From Clostridiaceae bacterium (GTDB lineage: Bacteria; Bacillota; Clostridia; Lachnospirales; Lachnospiraceae), in contig CABIXM010000015.1 of NCBI GenBank assembly GCA_902362725.1, positions 20,448-84,447 on the forward strand: a stretch of DNA of 64,000 bases, given 5' to 3'. The position numbers and the translations under genes were made by a program. Position 1 is the stretch's first letter. Each line of letters starts with the position of its first letter. A model generated the notes under the pieces. That model worked only from the letters and a program-made list of their open reading frames with translations, made no database searches and was not told the origin of the DNA. Shown piece by piece: positions 43,894 through 53,663 of this stretch.

Positions 43894-44991
43894 ATGAAAA
43901 TGAATACCATCGGCTTTATCGGACTGGGCCTCATCGGCGGCTCCATTGCAAAAGCCATTCGCGCTTATCACCCGGAGGTCCGGATGATGGCCTATATGAG
44001 AAGTCAGGACACCCTGCAGACGGCTGTAGCGGAGGGCGTCATTGACGTGGCCTGCACGGAAGTGAGTGAACAGTTCGCCGCCTGCGATTTGCTTTTTCTC
44101 TGTGCGCCTGTGGAGACCAATGCCCGGTATCTGGAGCAGTTAAAACCCGTCCTGCCGAGGACTTGCCTTCTGACCGATGTGGGCAGCACGAAGACCGACA
44201 TTCATGAAAAGGTGGACGCCCTGGGACTCACCGATCAGTTTATCGGCGGTCATCCCATGGCGGGTTCCGAGAAGACCGGCTATGCGAATGCCAAGACCCA
44301 TCTGATCGAAAATGCCTACTATATTATCACGCCGGGCAAAGGCGTTCCCGAAGATACGGTAAAGGAATTCGTGGCCCTTGTGTCCTCCCTGAAGGCTCTT
44401 CCGCTGGTGCTGGATTACCGGCAGCATGATTTTATCACGGCCTGCGTGAGCCATCTGCCGCACCTGATTGCCTCCTCCCTGGTGGAGCTTGTGAAGGATC
44501 TGGACGGCCCCGAAGAACTGATGAAACGGATCGCGGCGGGCGGTTTTAAGGATATAACACGGATCGCGTCCTCCTCTCCCGATATGTGGGAGCAGATCTG
44601 CATGACAAACTCCGGAAATATTCTGAAGGCTCTCGAGCATTATCAGCAGCAGCTATCCCGGCTGCGGGAAGAGCTTATCAAAAAAGAGGCCGGAAAGATT
44701 CATGACTTTTTCGCCGCTTCCCGGGATTACCGGAACTCCATTCCGGAGGCTTCTGCAGGGCCGCTGAAGAAGACCTACGCCTTTTACTGCGATATGGTGG
44801 ACGAGGCCGGCGGCATCGCTACCCTGGCAACTATTCTGGCTTCCGGCGGCATCAGCATCAAGAACATCGGTATCATTCACAACCGGGAGTTCGAGGAGGC
44901 TGTGCTTCGGGTGGAACTCTATGACGAGGACGCTTATAAGAAGGCGGTGGAGCTGCTTCGCAAATACCACTATACTATTTATGAACGATAA
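43894..44991 (+). CDS. tyrA: Prephenate dehydrogenase with ACT domain
   Basis: A 365-residue enzyme that oxidises and decarboxylates prephenate to 4-hydroxyphenylpyruvate for tyrosine. The N-terminal NAD fold is GFIGLGLIGGSIAKAIR, and DVGSTKTDIHEKV and GGHPMAGSEKTGY are the conserved catalytic blocks. The helical middle carries HDFITACVSHLPHLIAS. The last 75 residues (GGIATLATILASGGISIKNIGI onward) form an ACT domain, which suggests feedback control by tyrosine. ATG 43894 follows AAAAGGAG. aroA follows after 27 bases, so two shikimate-branch steps share a message. Confidence 0.95.
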   Translation: MKMNTIGFIGLGLIGGSIAKAIRAYHPEVRMMAYMRSQDTLQTAVAEGVIDVACTEVSEQFAACDLLFLCAPVETNARYLEQLKPVLPRTCLLTDVGSTKTDIHEKVDALGLTDQFIGGHPMAGSEKTGYANAKTHLIENAYYIITPGKGVPEDTVKEFVALVSSLKALPLVLDYRQHDFITACVSHLPHLIASSLVELVKDLDGPEELMKRIAAGGFKDITRIASSSPDMWEQICMTNSGNILKALEHYQQQLSRLREELIKKEAGKIHDFFAASRDYRNSIPEASAGPLKKTYAFYCDMVDEAGGIATLATILASGGISIKNIGIIHNREFEEAVLRVELYDEDAYKKAVELLRKYHYTIYER

Positions 44992-45018
44992 TTCGATATA
45001 ATGAGGAGAATATCTTTT

Positions 45019-46296
45019 ATGAAATTTACACGCGCAAAACAAATACGCGGGGAAGTAACGATTCCCGGCGATAAATCCATCTCTCATCGGGCCGTCATGT
45101 TCGGTTCCCTTGCGGAGGGAGTCACCGAGGTAACCGGATTCTTAAGGGGCGCGGACTGTCTCTCCACCATCGACTGCTTCCGCCGTCTCGGTATCTCCAT
45201 CGAGGACAAGGATGAGCGGATTCTGATTCACGGCAAGGGTCTTCACGGGCTTTCCGCACCGGCTCAGATTCTGGACGCAGGAAACAGCGGTACGACCACC
45301 CGACTGATCTCTGGTATCTTGAGCGGACAGGCTTTTGAGACAACGCTGACCGGCGACGCTTCCATTCAGAAGCGGCCCATGGGGCGGATTATCGAGCCCT
45401 TAAGCCAGATGGGTGCTTCCATTACCAGCCTTTCCGGAAATGGCTGCGCTCCGCTTCGCATTCAGGGTCGTCCCTTGCATGGCATTCACTATACAACGAA
45501 GGTGGCTTCCGCCCAGGTAAAGTCTTCGATTCTGCTGGCCGGTCTCTATGCGGACACGCCCACCAGCGTGACAGAACCGGCACTGTCCCGGAACCATTCG
45601 GAGCTGATGTTACATTTCTTCGGCGCGGATGTGAAGAGTGAGGGAACGACGGCTACGATTCAGCCGGAGCCAAAGCTCATAGGCCAGAAGGTGCAGGTGC
45701 CCGGAGATATCTCTTCCGCTGCTTACTTTATCGCGGCGGGATGTATTACACCGGACTCGGAGCTGCTGATTCAAAATGTGGGAACGAACCCGACCCGGGA
45801 CGGCATCTTACACGTCTGCAAAATGATGAACGCGAATGTAACGCTGCTGAATGAAAATATGGACAGCGGGGAACCCACGGCGGATCTTCTGGTGCGGACA
45901 TCTTCTCTTCAGGGTTGTATCATTGAGGGAGATTTGATTCCGACGCTGATTGATGAGCTGCCGATTATTGCGGTGATGGCCTGCTTTGCGGAAGGGACGA
46001 CGGTTATCCGGGACGCGGCGGAGCTGAAGGTAAAGGAATCGGATCGGATTGCGGTGATGACGGAGAATCTGACGGCCATGGGTGCAAAGGTGACAGCTAC
46101 TGATGATGGCATGATCATCGAGGGTGGACATACACTCCATGGGGCTGTGGTGGACAGTCATCTGGATCACCGGATCGCCATGTCGTTCGCAGTGGCGGCA
46201 CTGAATGCGGATGGGGAAACGGAGATCCTCGGCGCTGACTGTGTGAATATTTCCTATCCGGCCTTTTACAGAGATTTACTAAAAATCCAACAGTAA
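45019..46296 (+). CDS. aroA: 3-Phosphoshikimate 1-carboxyvinyltransferase (EPSP synthase)
   Basis: A 425-residue enzyme that joins phosphoenolpyruvate to shikimate-3-phosphate in chorismate synthesis. The start KFTRAKQIRGEVTIPGDKSISHRAVM carries the PGDKSISHR motif. LDAGNSGTTTRL is the substrate loop with the Gly-Asn pair. Other blocks are KESDRIAVMTENL and HLDHRIAMSFAVA. It appears to be class II by its residues GNSGTTTR and SAQVKSSILLAGL. ATG 45019 follows GAGGAGA; an in-frame ATG at 45001 would put the ribosome site inside the gene. The gene ends in a terminator. Confidence 0.97.
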   Translation: MKFTRAKQIRGEVTIPGDKSISHRAVMFGSLAEGVTEVTGFLRGADCLSTIDCFRRLGISIEDKDERILIHGKGLHGLSAPAQILDAGNSGTTTRLISGILSGQAFETTLTGDASIQKRPMGRIIEPLSQMGASITSLSGNGCAPLRIQGRPLHGIHYTTKVASAQVKSSILLAGLYADTPTSVTEPALSRNHSELMLHFFGADVKSEGTTATIQPEPKLIGQKVQVPGDISSAAYFIAAGCITPDSELLIQNVGTNPTRDGILHVCKMMNANVTLLNENMDSGEPTADLLVRTSSLQGCIIEGDLIPTLIDELPIIAVMACFAEGTTVIRDAAELKVKESDRIAVMTENLTAMGAKVTATDDGMIIEGGHTLHGAVVDSHLDHRIAMSFAVAALNADGETEILGADCVNISYPAFYRDLLKIQQ

Positions 46297-46298
46297 TC

Positions 46299-46328
46299 AA
46301 AAAGAGATGGCTGCGGCCATCTCTTTTC
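46299..46328 (+). terminator. Intrinsic terminator after aroA
   Basis: AAAAGAGATGGC pairs with GCCATCTCTTTT around a short TGCG loop at 46300-46326, followed by CTG TTTG. Confidence 0.82.
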
Positions 46329-46413
46329 TGTTTGTTAATTTTTGCTTTCAGGTTTGGGATTTTCGGCGCTGCGCGCGGCAATTCCGTTTGATTACAAATG
46401 TACGTTTTGGATA

Positions 46414-47439
46414 TTATTTTATGAACATGGCGTCGCCGAAACTGAAGAACCGATAGTGCTCTCTCACTGCCTCCTCGTATGCCTTCATAATCTTCTCTTT
46501 ATCCGCGAACGCGGATACCAGCATCAGCAGGGTGGACTCCGGCAGGTGGAAGTTGGTGATCAGGGCGTCCATGATCTTAAATTTGTATCCCGGGTAGATG
46601 AAGATCTCGGTCCAGCCGCTTCCTGCTTTCAGGATGCCGTTTTCGTCGGTGGCGGATTCCAGGGTACGGCAGCTGGTGGTGCCGACACAGATGACGCGGC
46701 CTCCGGCGGCTTTGGTGTCGTTGATGAGTTTGGCCTGGTCTTCTTCTACCATGTAGAATTCAGAATGCATGTGGTGCTGGGTCACATCATCTACTTTCAC
46801 CGGACGGAAGGTGCCAAGTCCCACATGCAGAGTGACATGGGCCAGCTTTACGCCTTTGGCCTGAATCTGCTGCAACAGATCCGGGGTGAAATGAAGACCT
46901 GCGGTGGGTGCCGCGGCGGAGCCATCGTGCTTGGCGTAGACGGTCTGGTAGCGGTTCTTGTCCTTCAGCTGATGCGTGATGTAGGGCGGCAGGGGCATCT
47001 GGCCAAGCTGGTCCAGAATCTCCTCGAAGATACCTTCATACTCGAAGCGGATCAGGCGGTTTCCCTCGTCTACCACATCGATGACTTCTGCCTTCAACAG
47101 GCCGCCGCCGAAGTCGATGCGCGCGCCGGGTCTGGCTTTCTTTCCAGGCTTTACCAGGGTTTCCCAGACATTGTCTGCCTTGCGTTTCAGAAGCAGCACT
47201 TCGATGTGCGCGCCGGTGTCTTCTTTGACGCCTAAGAGGCGGGCCGGAATGACCTTTGTATTATTGACCACCAGGCAGTCGCCCGGGTTCAGATAGTCGA
47301 TGATGTCGCGGAAGATTTTATGCTCTACGTTTCCGGTTTTCTTATCCAGTACCATAAGCCGGGAGCTGCTACGGTCCTCCAGCGGATCCTGGGCTATCAG
47401 CTCCTGGGGTAAATCATAGTAAAAATCGCTTGTTTTCAT
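46414..47439 (-). CDS. queA: tRNA preQ1(34) S-adenosylmethionine ribosyltransferase-isomerase
   Basis: A 341-residue enzyme that transfers the ribosyl part of SAM onto preQ1 in the tRNA wobble position to form epoxyqueuosine. The start [31 protein letters not shown] is diagnostic. Further blocks are [27 protein letters not shown] and [17 protein letters not shown]. Length is normal. Tgt, its usual neighbour, is not beside it here. ATG 47439 follows AAAGGATAGG. Confidence 0.96.
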   Translation of the reverse strand: MKTSDFYYDLPQELIAQDPLEDRSSSRLMVLDKKTGNVEHKIFRDIIDYLNPGDCLVVNNTKVIPARLLGVKEDTGAHIEVLLLKRKADNVWETLVKPGKKARPGARIDFGGGLLKAEVIDVVDEGNRLIRFEYEGIFEEILDQLGQMPLPPYITHQLKDKNRYQTVYAKHDGSAAAPTAGLHFTPDLLQQIQAKGVKLAHVTLHVGLGTFRPVKVDDVTQHHMHSEFYMVEEDQAKLINDTKAAGGRVICVGTTSCRTLESATDENGILKAGSGWTEIFIYPGYKFKIMDALITNFHLPESTLLMLVSAFADKEKIMKAYEEAVREHYRFFSFGDAMFIK

Positions 47440-47581
47440 GTTATGTTTCCTATCCTTTGAATATATTTATATGATACAATCTTACAGATCTTTTCGCGTT
47501 TCCCTGTTATCTGCAAACCATATAATAAATGCCATTTCATATTTTAAACTGCTTCCGCAGTCTTTTATACCCTTTTATCTT

Positions 47582-48514
47582 TTAGAACTTTCTCTTTTTA
47601 AACCAATACAAGATCACACCTACCACAACGATGCTCAGCACAATCACGTACAGATACCCGAACTTCCATCCAAGCTCCGGCATATACTTGAAGTTCATAC
47701 CGTACCAGCCCACGATCAGCGTCAGCGGCTGGAAAATGATGGTCACCATGGTGAACAGCTTCATGGTATTGTTCAGATTATAGTTCAGGGTGGCATCCAT
47801 GGCCTCCCTGAGGTGTATCAGGTTGTCACAAAGCAGCTGTGTATTGTTGCTCAGACGCTCGGATTTGTCGGTGAAGATCTTAAAGTAACGCAGATCTTCT
47901 TCTTCAAACAGATCGTTTTCATTCTCCTGCAGGGATTCTCCGATGTCGATGAGCTGCTCATAATAGTTTTTCAACGTGGAAAGCCGGTTCCGCAGATCGA
48001 AGATCTCTGTATTTAGCTCCGGATCCACCTTGCCGTTGACCACTTCCCGCTCCATGGCGATGATCTGACGCTCGGTCATAACAAGCCCTCGGTTGCCACT
48101 GGACAGAAGACGCTCCAGCACGCCGTAAATCACTTTTTCCATGGTGGCGTTCTGCCGGAACCGTCCGATGGCGTCCAGAAACATCTGTCGGATGCTGTCT
48201 TCCTTGTCGATGATTTTCACCACCACGAAGAGATTTTTCTTGATGAAAAAACCGATGCGGTTGCGTCTGGTACTTAAGTTCAGGATATCCACGATATTGA
48301 TCATACCGAAACTGAACTCATCATATACATCCATACTGGTCCGGAAATGGGTAAAATCTGTCATACAGTCCTTGACTGCCACCTCGGAAAGTCCCAGATC
48401 CTGATAACAGCTTTTCAATTCATCCAGGGTCAGATACCCCACACAAATGTCGTGAAAATCCAGCTGTTCCAGACTGATTTCCCGGATCTCTTTATTGTGA
48501 ATGGAATAAAACAT
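47582..48514 (-). CDS. corA: CorA family magnesium transporter
   Basis: A 310-residue CorA-type divalent cation channel: a large cytoplasmic N-terminal funnel (residues 1-245) with long helices, then two membrane helices. The invariant selectivity motif GMN occurs in VGWYGMNFKYMPE (near 276) between the helices, and the basic tail is YWFKKRKF. No regulatory magnesium element is visible in the short upstream gap. ATG 48514 follows GGGGAGG. It is 21 bases after the Gfo/Idh/MocA gene and probably shares its transcript. Confidence 0.9.
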   Translation of the reverse strand: MFYSIHNKEIREISLEQLDFHDICVGYLTLDELKSCYQDLGLSEVAVKDCMTDFTHFRTSMDVYDEFSFGMINIVDILNLSTRRNRIGFFIKKNLFVVVKIIDKEDSIRQMFLDAIGRFRQNATMEKVIYGVLERLLSSGNRGLVMTERQIIAMEREVVNGKVDPELNTEIFDLRNRLSTLKNYYEQLIDIGESLQENENDLFEEEDLRYFKIFTDKSERLSNNTQLLCDNLIHLREAMDATLNYNLNNTMKLFTMVTIIFQPLTLIVGWYGMNFKYMPELGWKFGYLYVIVLSIVVVGVILYWFKKRKF

Positions 48515-48535
48515 GTTGCTCCTCCCCGCTCCGGA

Positions 48536-49489
48536 TCATTTCTGACGGGCCGCGTCCAAAATTTTCATAACAAGCAGACTGTGCTCCAGACGCTTTTCCA
48601 GCTCCACCCGGTCGTTACCCACATAGTAATCGGTAAAGGCCTGCAGCTCCTCCACAAAAATACAGTCTCTGCGGGCCAGCTCGTAATGTACCGGTTCCTG
48701 CTTATTTTCCTGATAATGGAATTCCTCGAAGCGACCGGAATTGGAATGACTGAAGATACACCCCTTATCGCCCTCAATATTCACCGACAGCGGCGCGCCG
48801 CAGTCCTTGGCGGCAATGCAGACACACTGGAACGTCGGATATTCCAGAACCAAAATGCCGGAGGTATCCACGCCTTTTTCCATGTTTGGATAATAATGCA
48901 CCGCCTTCGGCTCACCAAATAGTCCTGCCACAAAATGAATATTGTATACATTCAGGTCCATCAGCGCGCCGCCTGCCTTTTTCGGATCAAATACCGGCGC
49001 AATCTGCCCCTGCTTGAAAGCCTCATACCGGCTGGAATACTGGGAATAATTCAGTTGTACGATTTTTACATCGCCCACGCCAGGCAACAGCTCCCGTACC
49101 TTATCATAATTGGGATTATACTGGTTGGTGATAGCTTCAAAAAGAATCAGTCCCTTTGCCCGGGCCAGATCAGCCAGCTCCTTCGCCTCTGCGTAAGTCA
49201 CAGTAAAGGGCTTTTCCAGAATCACATGCTTGCCTGCATCCAGGGCCTGCTTTGCGAAGCTGTAATGCAGATGATTGGGAACCGGAAGATACAGCACATC
49301 AATCGACGCATCGGCCAGCAGCTTTTCGTAGCTGTCATAAGCCACCGGAACCTGATATTTCTCGCATAGTTCCTGCCGTTTTTCTTCCTTCCGCACATAT
49401 AAAGCCCGCACTTCCATCTCCGGAATCAGCTTCGCCGCCTCCAGAAACCATGGCACAGTCATGCCTGCTCCCACGATACCAATCCGCAT
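48536..49489 (-). CDS. Gfo/Idh/MocA family oxidoreductase
   Basis: A 317-residue NAD(P)-dependent oxidoreductase. The Rossmann start is RIGIVGAGMTVPWFLEAA, and VLYLPVPNHLHYSFAKQALDAGKHVILEKPFT gives the EKP motif at about residues 90-97. The C-terminal half is the GFO_IDH_MocA-type alpha/beta domain. Substrates of this family are mostly sugars or inositols, and none can be named here. ATG 49489 follows AGGAGG; the frame reaches 49567 but that stretch contains no family sequence. It carries a strong promoter and leads corA. Confidence 0.87.
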   Translation of the reverse strand: MRIGIVGAGMTVPWFLEAAKLIPEMEVRALYVRKEEKRQELCEKYQVPVAYDSYEKLLADASIDVLYLPVPNHLHYSFAKQALDAGKHVILEKPFTVTYAEAKELADLARAKGLILFEAITNQYNPNYDKVRELLPGVGDVKIVQLNYSQYSSRYEAFKQGQIAPVFDPKKAGGALMDLNVYNIHFVAGLFGEPKAVHYYPNMEKGVDTSGILVLEYPTFQCVCIAAKDCGAPLSVNIEGDKGCIFSHSNSGRFEEFHYQENKQEPVHYELARRDCIFVEELQAFTDYYVGNDRVELEKRLEHSLLVMKILDAARQK

Positions 49490-49597
49490 AAATATTTCCT
49501 CCTGAATTTGTTTTATTTTCCACAATAAATCTGTAATAACTCTATATTCCCAAACAGCTTGCGCCAATCATATAAACAGGTTGGTATAGATACATTT

Positions 49598-49626
49598 ATT
49601 ATACCACGCCGAGTCCATCCTGTCAG
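49598..49626 (-). promoter_or_regulatory. Sigma-A promoter of the Gfo/Idh/MocA gene
   Basis: CTGACA (49621-49626), 17 bases, TATAAT (49598-49603) with TGG before the -10. GGTATA and TATACC copies around the -10 form a loose inverted repeat that could be an operator. Confidence 0.7.
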
Positions 49627-49630
49627 CACA

Positions 49631-49680
49631 AAACAGGACACGGCCCCCATTTTCCGGGAATCCATGTCCTGTAATTTTTT
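49631..49680 (-). terminator. Intrinsic terminator after pheT
   Basis: On the minus strand ACAGGACATGG pairs with CCGTGTCCTGT (one wobble or mismatch) around a GC-rich loop, then TTTTGTG. The plus strand side also ends in TTTTTT. Confidence 0.75.
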
Positions 49681-49691
49681 ACAGATTCAGC

Positions 49692-52112
49692 TTACTGACG
49701 AAGCTCGGCGTTCAGGCCCTCCAGGCCCTTCAGGATCCGCTTCATGGCTGCGGAGATATCGCTCTCCTCCAGGGTCTTGTCCTTGCCACGGAATACGATT
49801 GAGTAAGCCACGGACTTGTAGCCGTCCTTAATCTGGCTTCCCTCGTAGATATCGAACAGCTTGAAGCTCTCCAGATGGCTGCCACCCTTCTGCTCGATGA
49901 CTTCCTCGATCTGGCCAGCCAGAACGTTCTTCGGGATTACCATGGAAATGTCACGGGTTACCGCCGGGAACTTGGCGATTCCCTCGTACTTGCGGTCGAA
50001 AGTAGCCATCTCGGTTACCACCGGCATATCCAGAACTGCCACATAAGCGCGCTCACCGATGCCGTAGTTGTCCGCAACCACCGGATGAACCTCGCCCAGG
50101 TATCCAATCAGCTTCTCATCGTAGCAGATGTTCGCCTGACGACCCGGGTGCAGGTAGTTCTTGCCAGCCTTCGGATCGTAATGTACACGATCACGCATAC
50201 CAAGCTTCTCCAGGAACTCCTCAACAACGCCCTTCATATTGTAGAAATCGCCGTCGCCATACATACCCAGCGTGAACTGCATACGCTCGTCCGGAAGTTC
50301 ACTAAGCGGCAGCTCCTTTGCGATATAGATGTTGCCCAGCTCATAAAGGCGTACATTCTTATTTCTGCGGTTGTAGTTGGTAGCCAGGGAGGTCAGCATG
50401 CCATTCATGGATGTAGTACGCATGATACTGAAGTCCTCGCCCAGTGGATTGGAGATCTTGATGGCCTGACGCATGGGATCATCGGCATTCAGAAGCAGCT
50501 TATCAAATACCTTCGGGCTTTCAAAGGAATAGGTCATGCCCTGGGAGAAGCCGCAGAATTCCGCGATATCTCTTGCCACTGCTTCCACACGGAGCTTGAA
50601 CGGAAGCTTGCCGGTGGTTGCCTCTCCTCTCGGAAGAGTGGTTGGGATATTGTCATAACCGAAGAAACGCGCTACCTCCTCGGCCACATCTGCCAGACGG
50701 TGAATATCCTGACGGAAGGTGGGCGCTACAATCTCGTTGGTCTTCTCATCGTAATCCAGTTCTACCAGCTTCAGGTAATCCAGCATCTGCTCCTTGGTCA
50801 GATCGGTTCCCAGCAGGGCGTTGATCTTGTCTGCGTCAAACTCGACTCTGGAGGGCTCGCTCTTTCCGTTGTATACATCTACCATGCCGTCTACCACTTC
50901 GCCGGCCCCAAGCTCCTCGATAAGCTGGCAGGCACGGTCGATGGCTGCCTGGGCATTGTTCGGATCCAGTCCCTTTTCGAACTTACCGGAAGCATCTGTA
51001 CGAAGTCCGATACGCTTTGCGGAAAGACGAATGTTCACGCCGTCGAAGCAGGCTGCCTCGAACAGCATAGTCTTTACATTATCGGTAATCATAGAATTCT
51101 CGCCGCCCATGATACCTGCGATGCCAACTGCTTTCTCGCCGTCACAGATCATCAGGACATTTTCATCCATAGTACGCTCCTGGCCGTCCAGAGTCACGAA
51201 CTTCTCACCCTCATCGGCGCGGCGTACCAGAATCTGATGACCGGCAATGGTGTCCAGGTCGTAAGCGTGCATGGGCTGACCATACTCTTCCATGACATAG
51301 TTGGTGATATCGACGATGTTGTTAATCGGGCGGATACCATTGACTGCCAGTCTGCGCTGCATCCACTTGGGTGACGGAGCCAGCTTGATGTTCTTTACGA
51401 CTCTCGCGCAGTAACGGGGGCAGAGATCTGCGTCCTTTACATCTACTTTAATATAGTCATTTACATCTCCGCCGGAACCCTTTACGGTTACCACAGGCGG
51501 TACGAATTTTTTGCGGAAGGTAGCGGCTGCCTCACGAGCAATACCGATAACGCTATAGCAGTCCACCCGGTTAGAAGTAATCTCGTACTCAAATACTACG
51601 TCATCCAGACCCAGGGCGTGGATAGCGCTCTCGCCTACCACAGCGTCGTCCGAGAAGATGTAGATGCCGTACTCCGGGGCCTCCGGGTACATTTCACGAC
51701 TCTGACCCAACTCCTCGATGGAGCACATCATACCGTTGGACTCCACGCCGCGAAGCTTGCCCTTCTTAATCTTGATTCCGCCCGGGGTCATCTTGCCGTC
51801 ATGTCCGCCAGCCACGCGGCCGCCGTCCAGAACTACCGGAACCTTCTGTCCTTCTTTGACATTTGGAGCGCCTGTAACGATCTGAACCGGCTCTGACTCT
51901 CCAATATTGACCTGGCATACTACCAGCTTATCCGCATCCGGATGCTGCTCAATCTTTACAATCTGTCCAATGATGATATTTTCCAGGTCGGCATCCAGCT
52001 TGGTGAAGCCCTCGACCTTGGTTCCGGAAAGCGTCATTGCGTCGGTATATTCCTGGGCCGTCACATCCAGATCGGGCACATATGCTTTAATCCATGATAA
52101 AGATGTATCCAT
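49692..52112 (-). CDS. pheT: Phenylalanyl-tRNA synthetase beta subunit
   Basis: An 806-residue beta chain. A tRNA-binding OB domain lies at about residues 40-150 (IIGQIVKIEQHPDADKLVVCQVNIG). The B3/B4 editing region follows (VVEYEITSNR-type block, PMHAYDLDTI), then B5, a catalytic-like core, and the anticodon-binding FDX-ACB domain at about 712-805 (AKFPAVTRDISMVIPKNV). ATG 52112 follows GAGAGGAG. pheS lies 77 bases upstream, further apart than the usual near-overlap of this pair. The gap holds inverted repeats. Confidence 0.97.
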   Translation of the reverse strand: MDTSLSWIKAYVPDLDVTAQEYTDAMTLSGTKVEGFTKLDADLENIIIGQIVKIEQHPDADKLVVCQVNIGESEPVQIVTGAPNVKEGQKVPVVLDGGRVAGGHDGKMTPGGIKIKKGKLRGVESNGMMCSIEELGQSREMYPEAPEYGIYIFSDDAVVGESAIHALGLDDVVFEYEITSNRVDCYSVIGIAREAAATFRKKFVPPVVTVKGSGGDVNDYIKVDVKDADLCPRYCARVVKNIKLAPSPKWMQRRLAVNGIRPINNIVDITNYVMEEYGQPMHAYDLDTIAGHQILVRRADEGEKFVTLDGQERTMDENVLMICDGEKAVGIAGIMGGENSMITDNVKTMLFEAACFDGVNIRLSAKRIGLRTDASGKFEKGLDPNNAQAAIDRACQLIEELGAGEVVDGMVDVYNGKSEPSRVEFDADKINALLGTDLTKEQMLDYLKLVELDYDEKTNEIVAPTFRQDIHRLADVAEEVARFFGYDNIPTTLPRGEATTGKLPFKLRVEAVARDIAEFCGFSQGMTYSFESPKVFDKLLLNADDPMRQAIKISNPLGEDFSIMRTTSMNGMLTSLATNYNRRNKNVRLYELGNIYIAKELPLSELPDERMQFTLGMYGDGDFYNMKGVVEEFLEKLGMRDRVHYDPKAGKNYLHPGRQANICYDEKLIGYLGEVHPVVADNYGIGERAYVAVLDMPVVTEMATFDRKYEGIAKFPAVTRDISMVIPKNVLAGQIEEVIEQKGGSHLESFKLFDIYEGSQIKDGYKSVAYSIVFRGKDKTLEESDISAAMKRILKGLEGLNAELRQ

Positions 52113-52189
52113 TTTTATTCTCCTCTCTTTCTATCACGTACGCTCCTCGTGCTACGCTCGAGAAAACGAACCAGCACGGCTCACTGCTA
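52113..52189. other. Unusual 77-base pheS-pheT gap
   Basis: The gap holds GCTACGCTCGAG, CACGTACGCTCCTCGTG and a distant GTGCT/AGCAC pair (52147-52175 region), giving a weak hairpin on the message before the pheT ribosome site. It resembles repeat debris rather than coding sequence. Confidence 0.35.
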
Positions 52190-53209
52190 TCAAAACTGTT
52201 TCAGGAACCGAATATCGTTCTCATACAGCAGTCTCATGTCATCAATCTCATACTTCAGCAGCGCAATTCTCTCCAGACCTACGCCAAAGGCAAAGCCGGT
52301 ATACTCGTTGGGATCGATCCCACACATCTCCAGTACATGGGGATGTACCATACCGCAGCCCAGGATCTCGATCCAGCCGCTGCCCTTGCAGAAACGGCAG
52401 CCCTTGCCGCCGCATTTGAAGCAACTTACATCTACCTCGGCACTGGGCTCTGTGAATGGGAAATGATGGGGACGGAACTTGGTCTTCGTCTCCGCGCCGA
52501 ACATCTCTTTCGCGAACTCCTCCAGAGTCCCCTTCAGGTCTGCAAATGTGATGTTCTTGTCCACAACCAGACCCTCGATCTGATGGAACGATGGAGAATG
52601 AGTCGCGTCCACCTCATCGGAACGGAACACGCGTCCCGGAGCGATCATACGGATGGGCAGCTTGCCCTGCTCCATGACACGGGCCTGGCACGGGGATGTC
52701 TGGGTACGCAGTACAATGTTTTTATTGATATAGAAGGTATCCTGCTCGTCCTTGGCCGGGTGTCCTTCCGGAATATTCAATTTTTCAAAATTGTAAAGGT
52801 CATACTCGATCTCGGGTCCTTCCACTACCTCGTAGCCCATGCCGACAAAGATACGTTCTACCTCTTCCAGGGCGATGGTGTTCGGATGACGATGGCCTAC
52901 GTTGTTCTTCTTCGCAGGAAGGGTTACGTCGATGATTTCTGCCTTCAGCTTCTCCTCACGAACCATGGCTTCCATCTTTGCCTTGGCTTCTTCCAGAACC
53001 CTTTCAATCTCTTCACGAGTCTCATTGACCAGCTGGCCTACCTTCGGTCTGTCCTCAGGAGCCACGTCCTTCATACTCTTCAATACGTTGGTCAGTTCAC
53101 CTTTTTTGCCGAGAATCGCCACGCGAGCGTCATTCAGTGTGTTCAGATTCTTTGCTTCCCGAATCTGCGCAATGGCATTTTCCCGGATTTTCTGCAGTTT
53201 TTCCTTCAT
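52190..53209 (-). CDS. pheS: Phenylalanyl-tRNA synthetase alpha subunit
   Basis: A 339-residue class II synthetase chain. An N-terminal coiled coil (residues 1-85) binds tRNA. The catalytic core has [19 protein letters not shown] (motif 1), [12 protein letters not shown] and [20 protein letters not shown] (motif 2 region), and the C-terminal [16 protein letters not shown] (motif 3). A zinc-type block [17 protein letters not shown] sits before motif 3. I start at ATG 53209, 8 bases behind AGGAAAGG; a GTG at 53218 overlaps that site. Transcription starts from the promoter at 53664 and passes a T-box. Confidence 0.97.
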   Translation of the reverse strand: MKEKLQKIRENAIAQIREAKNLNTLNDARVAILGKKGELTNVLKSMKDVAPEDRPKVGQLVNETREEIERVLEEAKAKMEAMVREEKLKAEIIDVTLPAKKNNVGHRHPNTIALEEVERIFVGMGYEVVEGPEIEYDLYNFEKLNIPEGHPAKDEQDTFYINKNIVLRTQTSPCQARVMEQGKLPIRMIAPGRVFRSDEVDATHSPSFHQIEGLVVDKNITFADLKGTLEEFAKEMFGAETKTKFRPHHFPFTEPSAEVDVSCFKCGGKGCRFCKGSGWIEILGCGMVHPHVLEMCGIDPNEYTGFAFGVGLERIALLKYEIDDMRLLYENDIRFLKQF

Positions 53210-53256
53210 TGTTCTCACCTTTCCTGATTGTTGGTTTTTAAGGGACGTATACTCCA

Positions 53257-53375
53257 GGGCAGTTTCAGAAAGCTATCGCCTTCTGAAACTCGCGGCTTTC
53301 GCCGCATAGGCAATTTCAAAAACAGACATTTGTGTGCAAGCACCCAACTGCCTGCTTTTGAAACTGCCTGCCCTT
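53257..53375. repeat. Four-arm inverted-repeat element in the pheST leader
   Basis: Four related arms occur in order: GGCAGTTTCAGAA (53258-53270), TTCTGAAACT (53281-53290), GGCAATTTCAAAA (53309-53321) and TTTTGAAACTGCC (53356-53368). The first pairs with the second, the third with the fourth, or the first with the fourth (12 of 13). A GCGGC-TTTC-GCCGC hairpin (53292-53305) lies between. It is transcribed between the T-box terminator and pheS. Size and plan match the element at 3557-3684, though the sequence differs. Confidence 0.6.
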
Positions 53376-53391
53376 CTCAATGCGAACGCGC

Positions 53392-53657
53392 AAAAAAAGC
53401 TCCATCCCTACACAGTAGGGACGGAGCATATATTCCGCGGTACCACCCTGATTCCTGTCTCTTCATTTATCGGACAGGCTCTCATCTTCTGCGTAACGTG
53501 CAGGCTGCGTCATCGCCTACCAAAGTTCTTCAGCGATGCTGCTCCGGTGGGAATTTCGCACTCTCTTCTGAACTTAAGCCCGCTCACAGCCGCTGACGGT
53601 CTCTCTCTGAAAGAAGAAGAAAGGTTACTGTGCACCTTCGTTGCATTTGTCATATCA
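53392..53657 (-). ncRNA. T-box leader (tRNA-Phe responsive) of pheST
   Basis: The minus strand carries the T-box AGGGTGGTACCGCGG (53435-53449), which pairs with the uncharged tRNA 3' end. Next is a strong terminator: GCTCCGTCCCTAC and GTAGGGATGGAGC around a TGT loop, then TTTTTTT (53392-53427). Upstream Stem I contains TTC at 53570-53572 in AAGTTCAGAAGAG, a plausible Phe specifier. Uncharged tRNA-Phe would favour the antiterminator and let pheS-pheT be read. The exact specifier loop was not folded, only matched by eye. Confidence 0.92.
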
Positions 53658-53663
53658 AGGATT

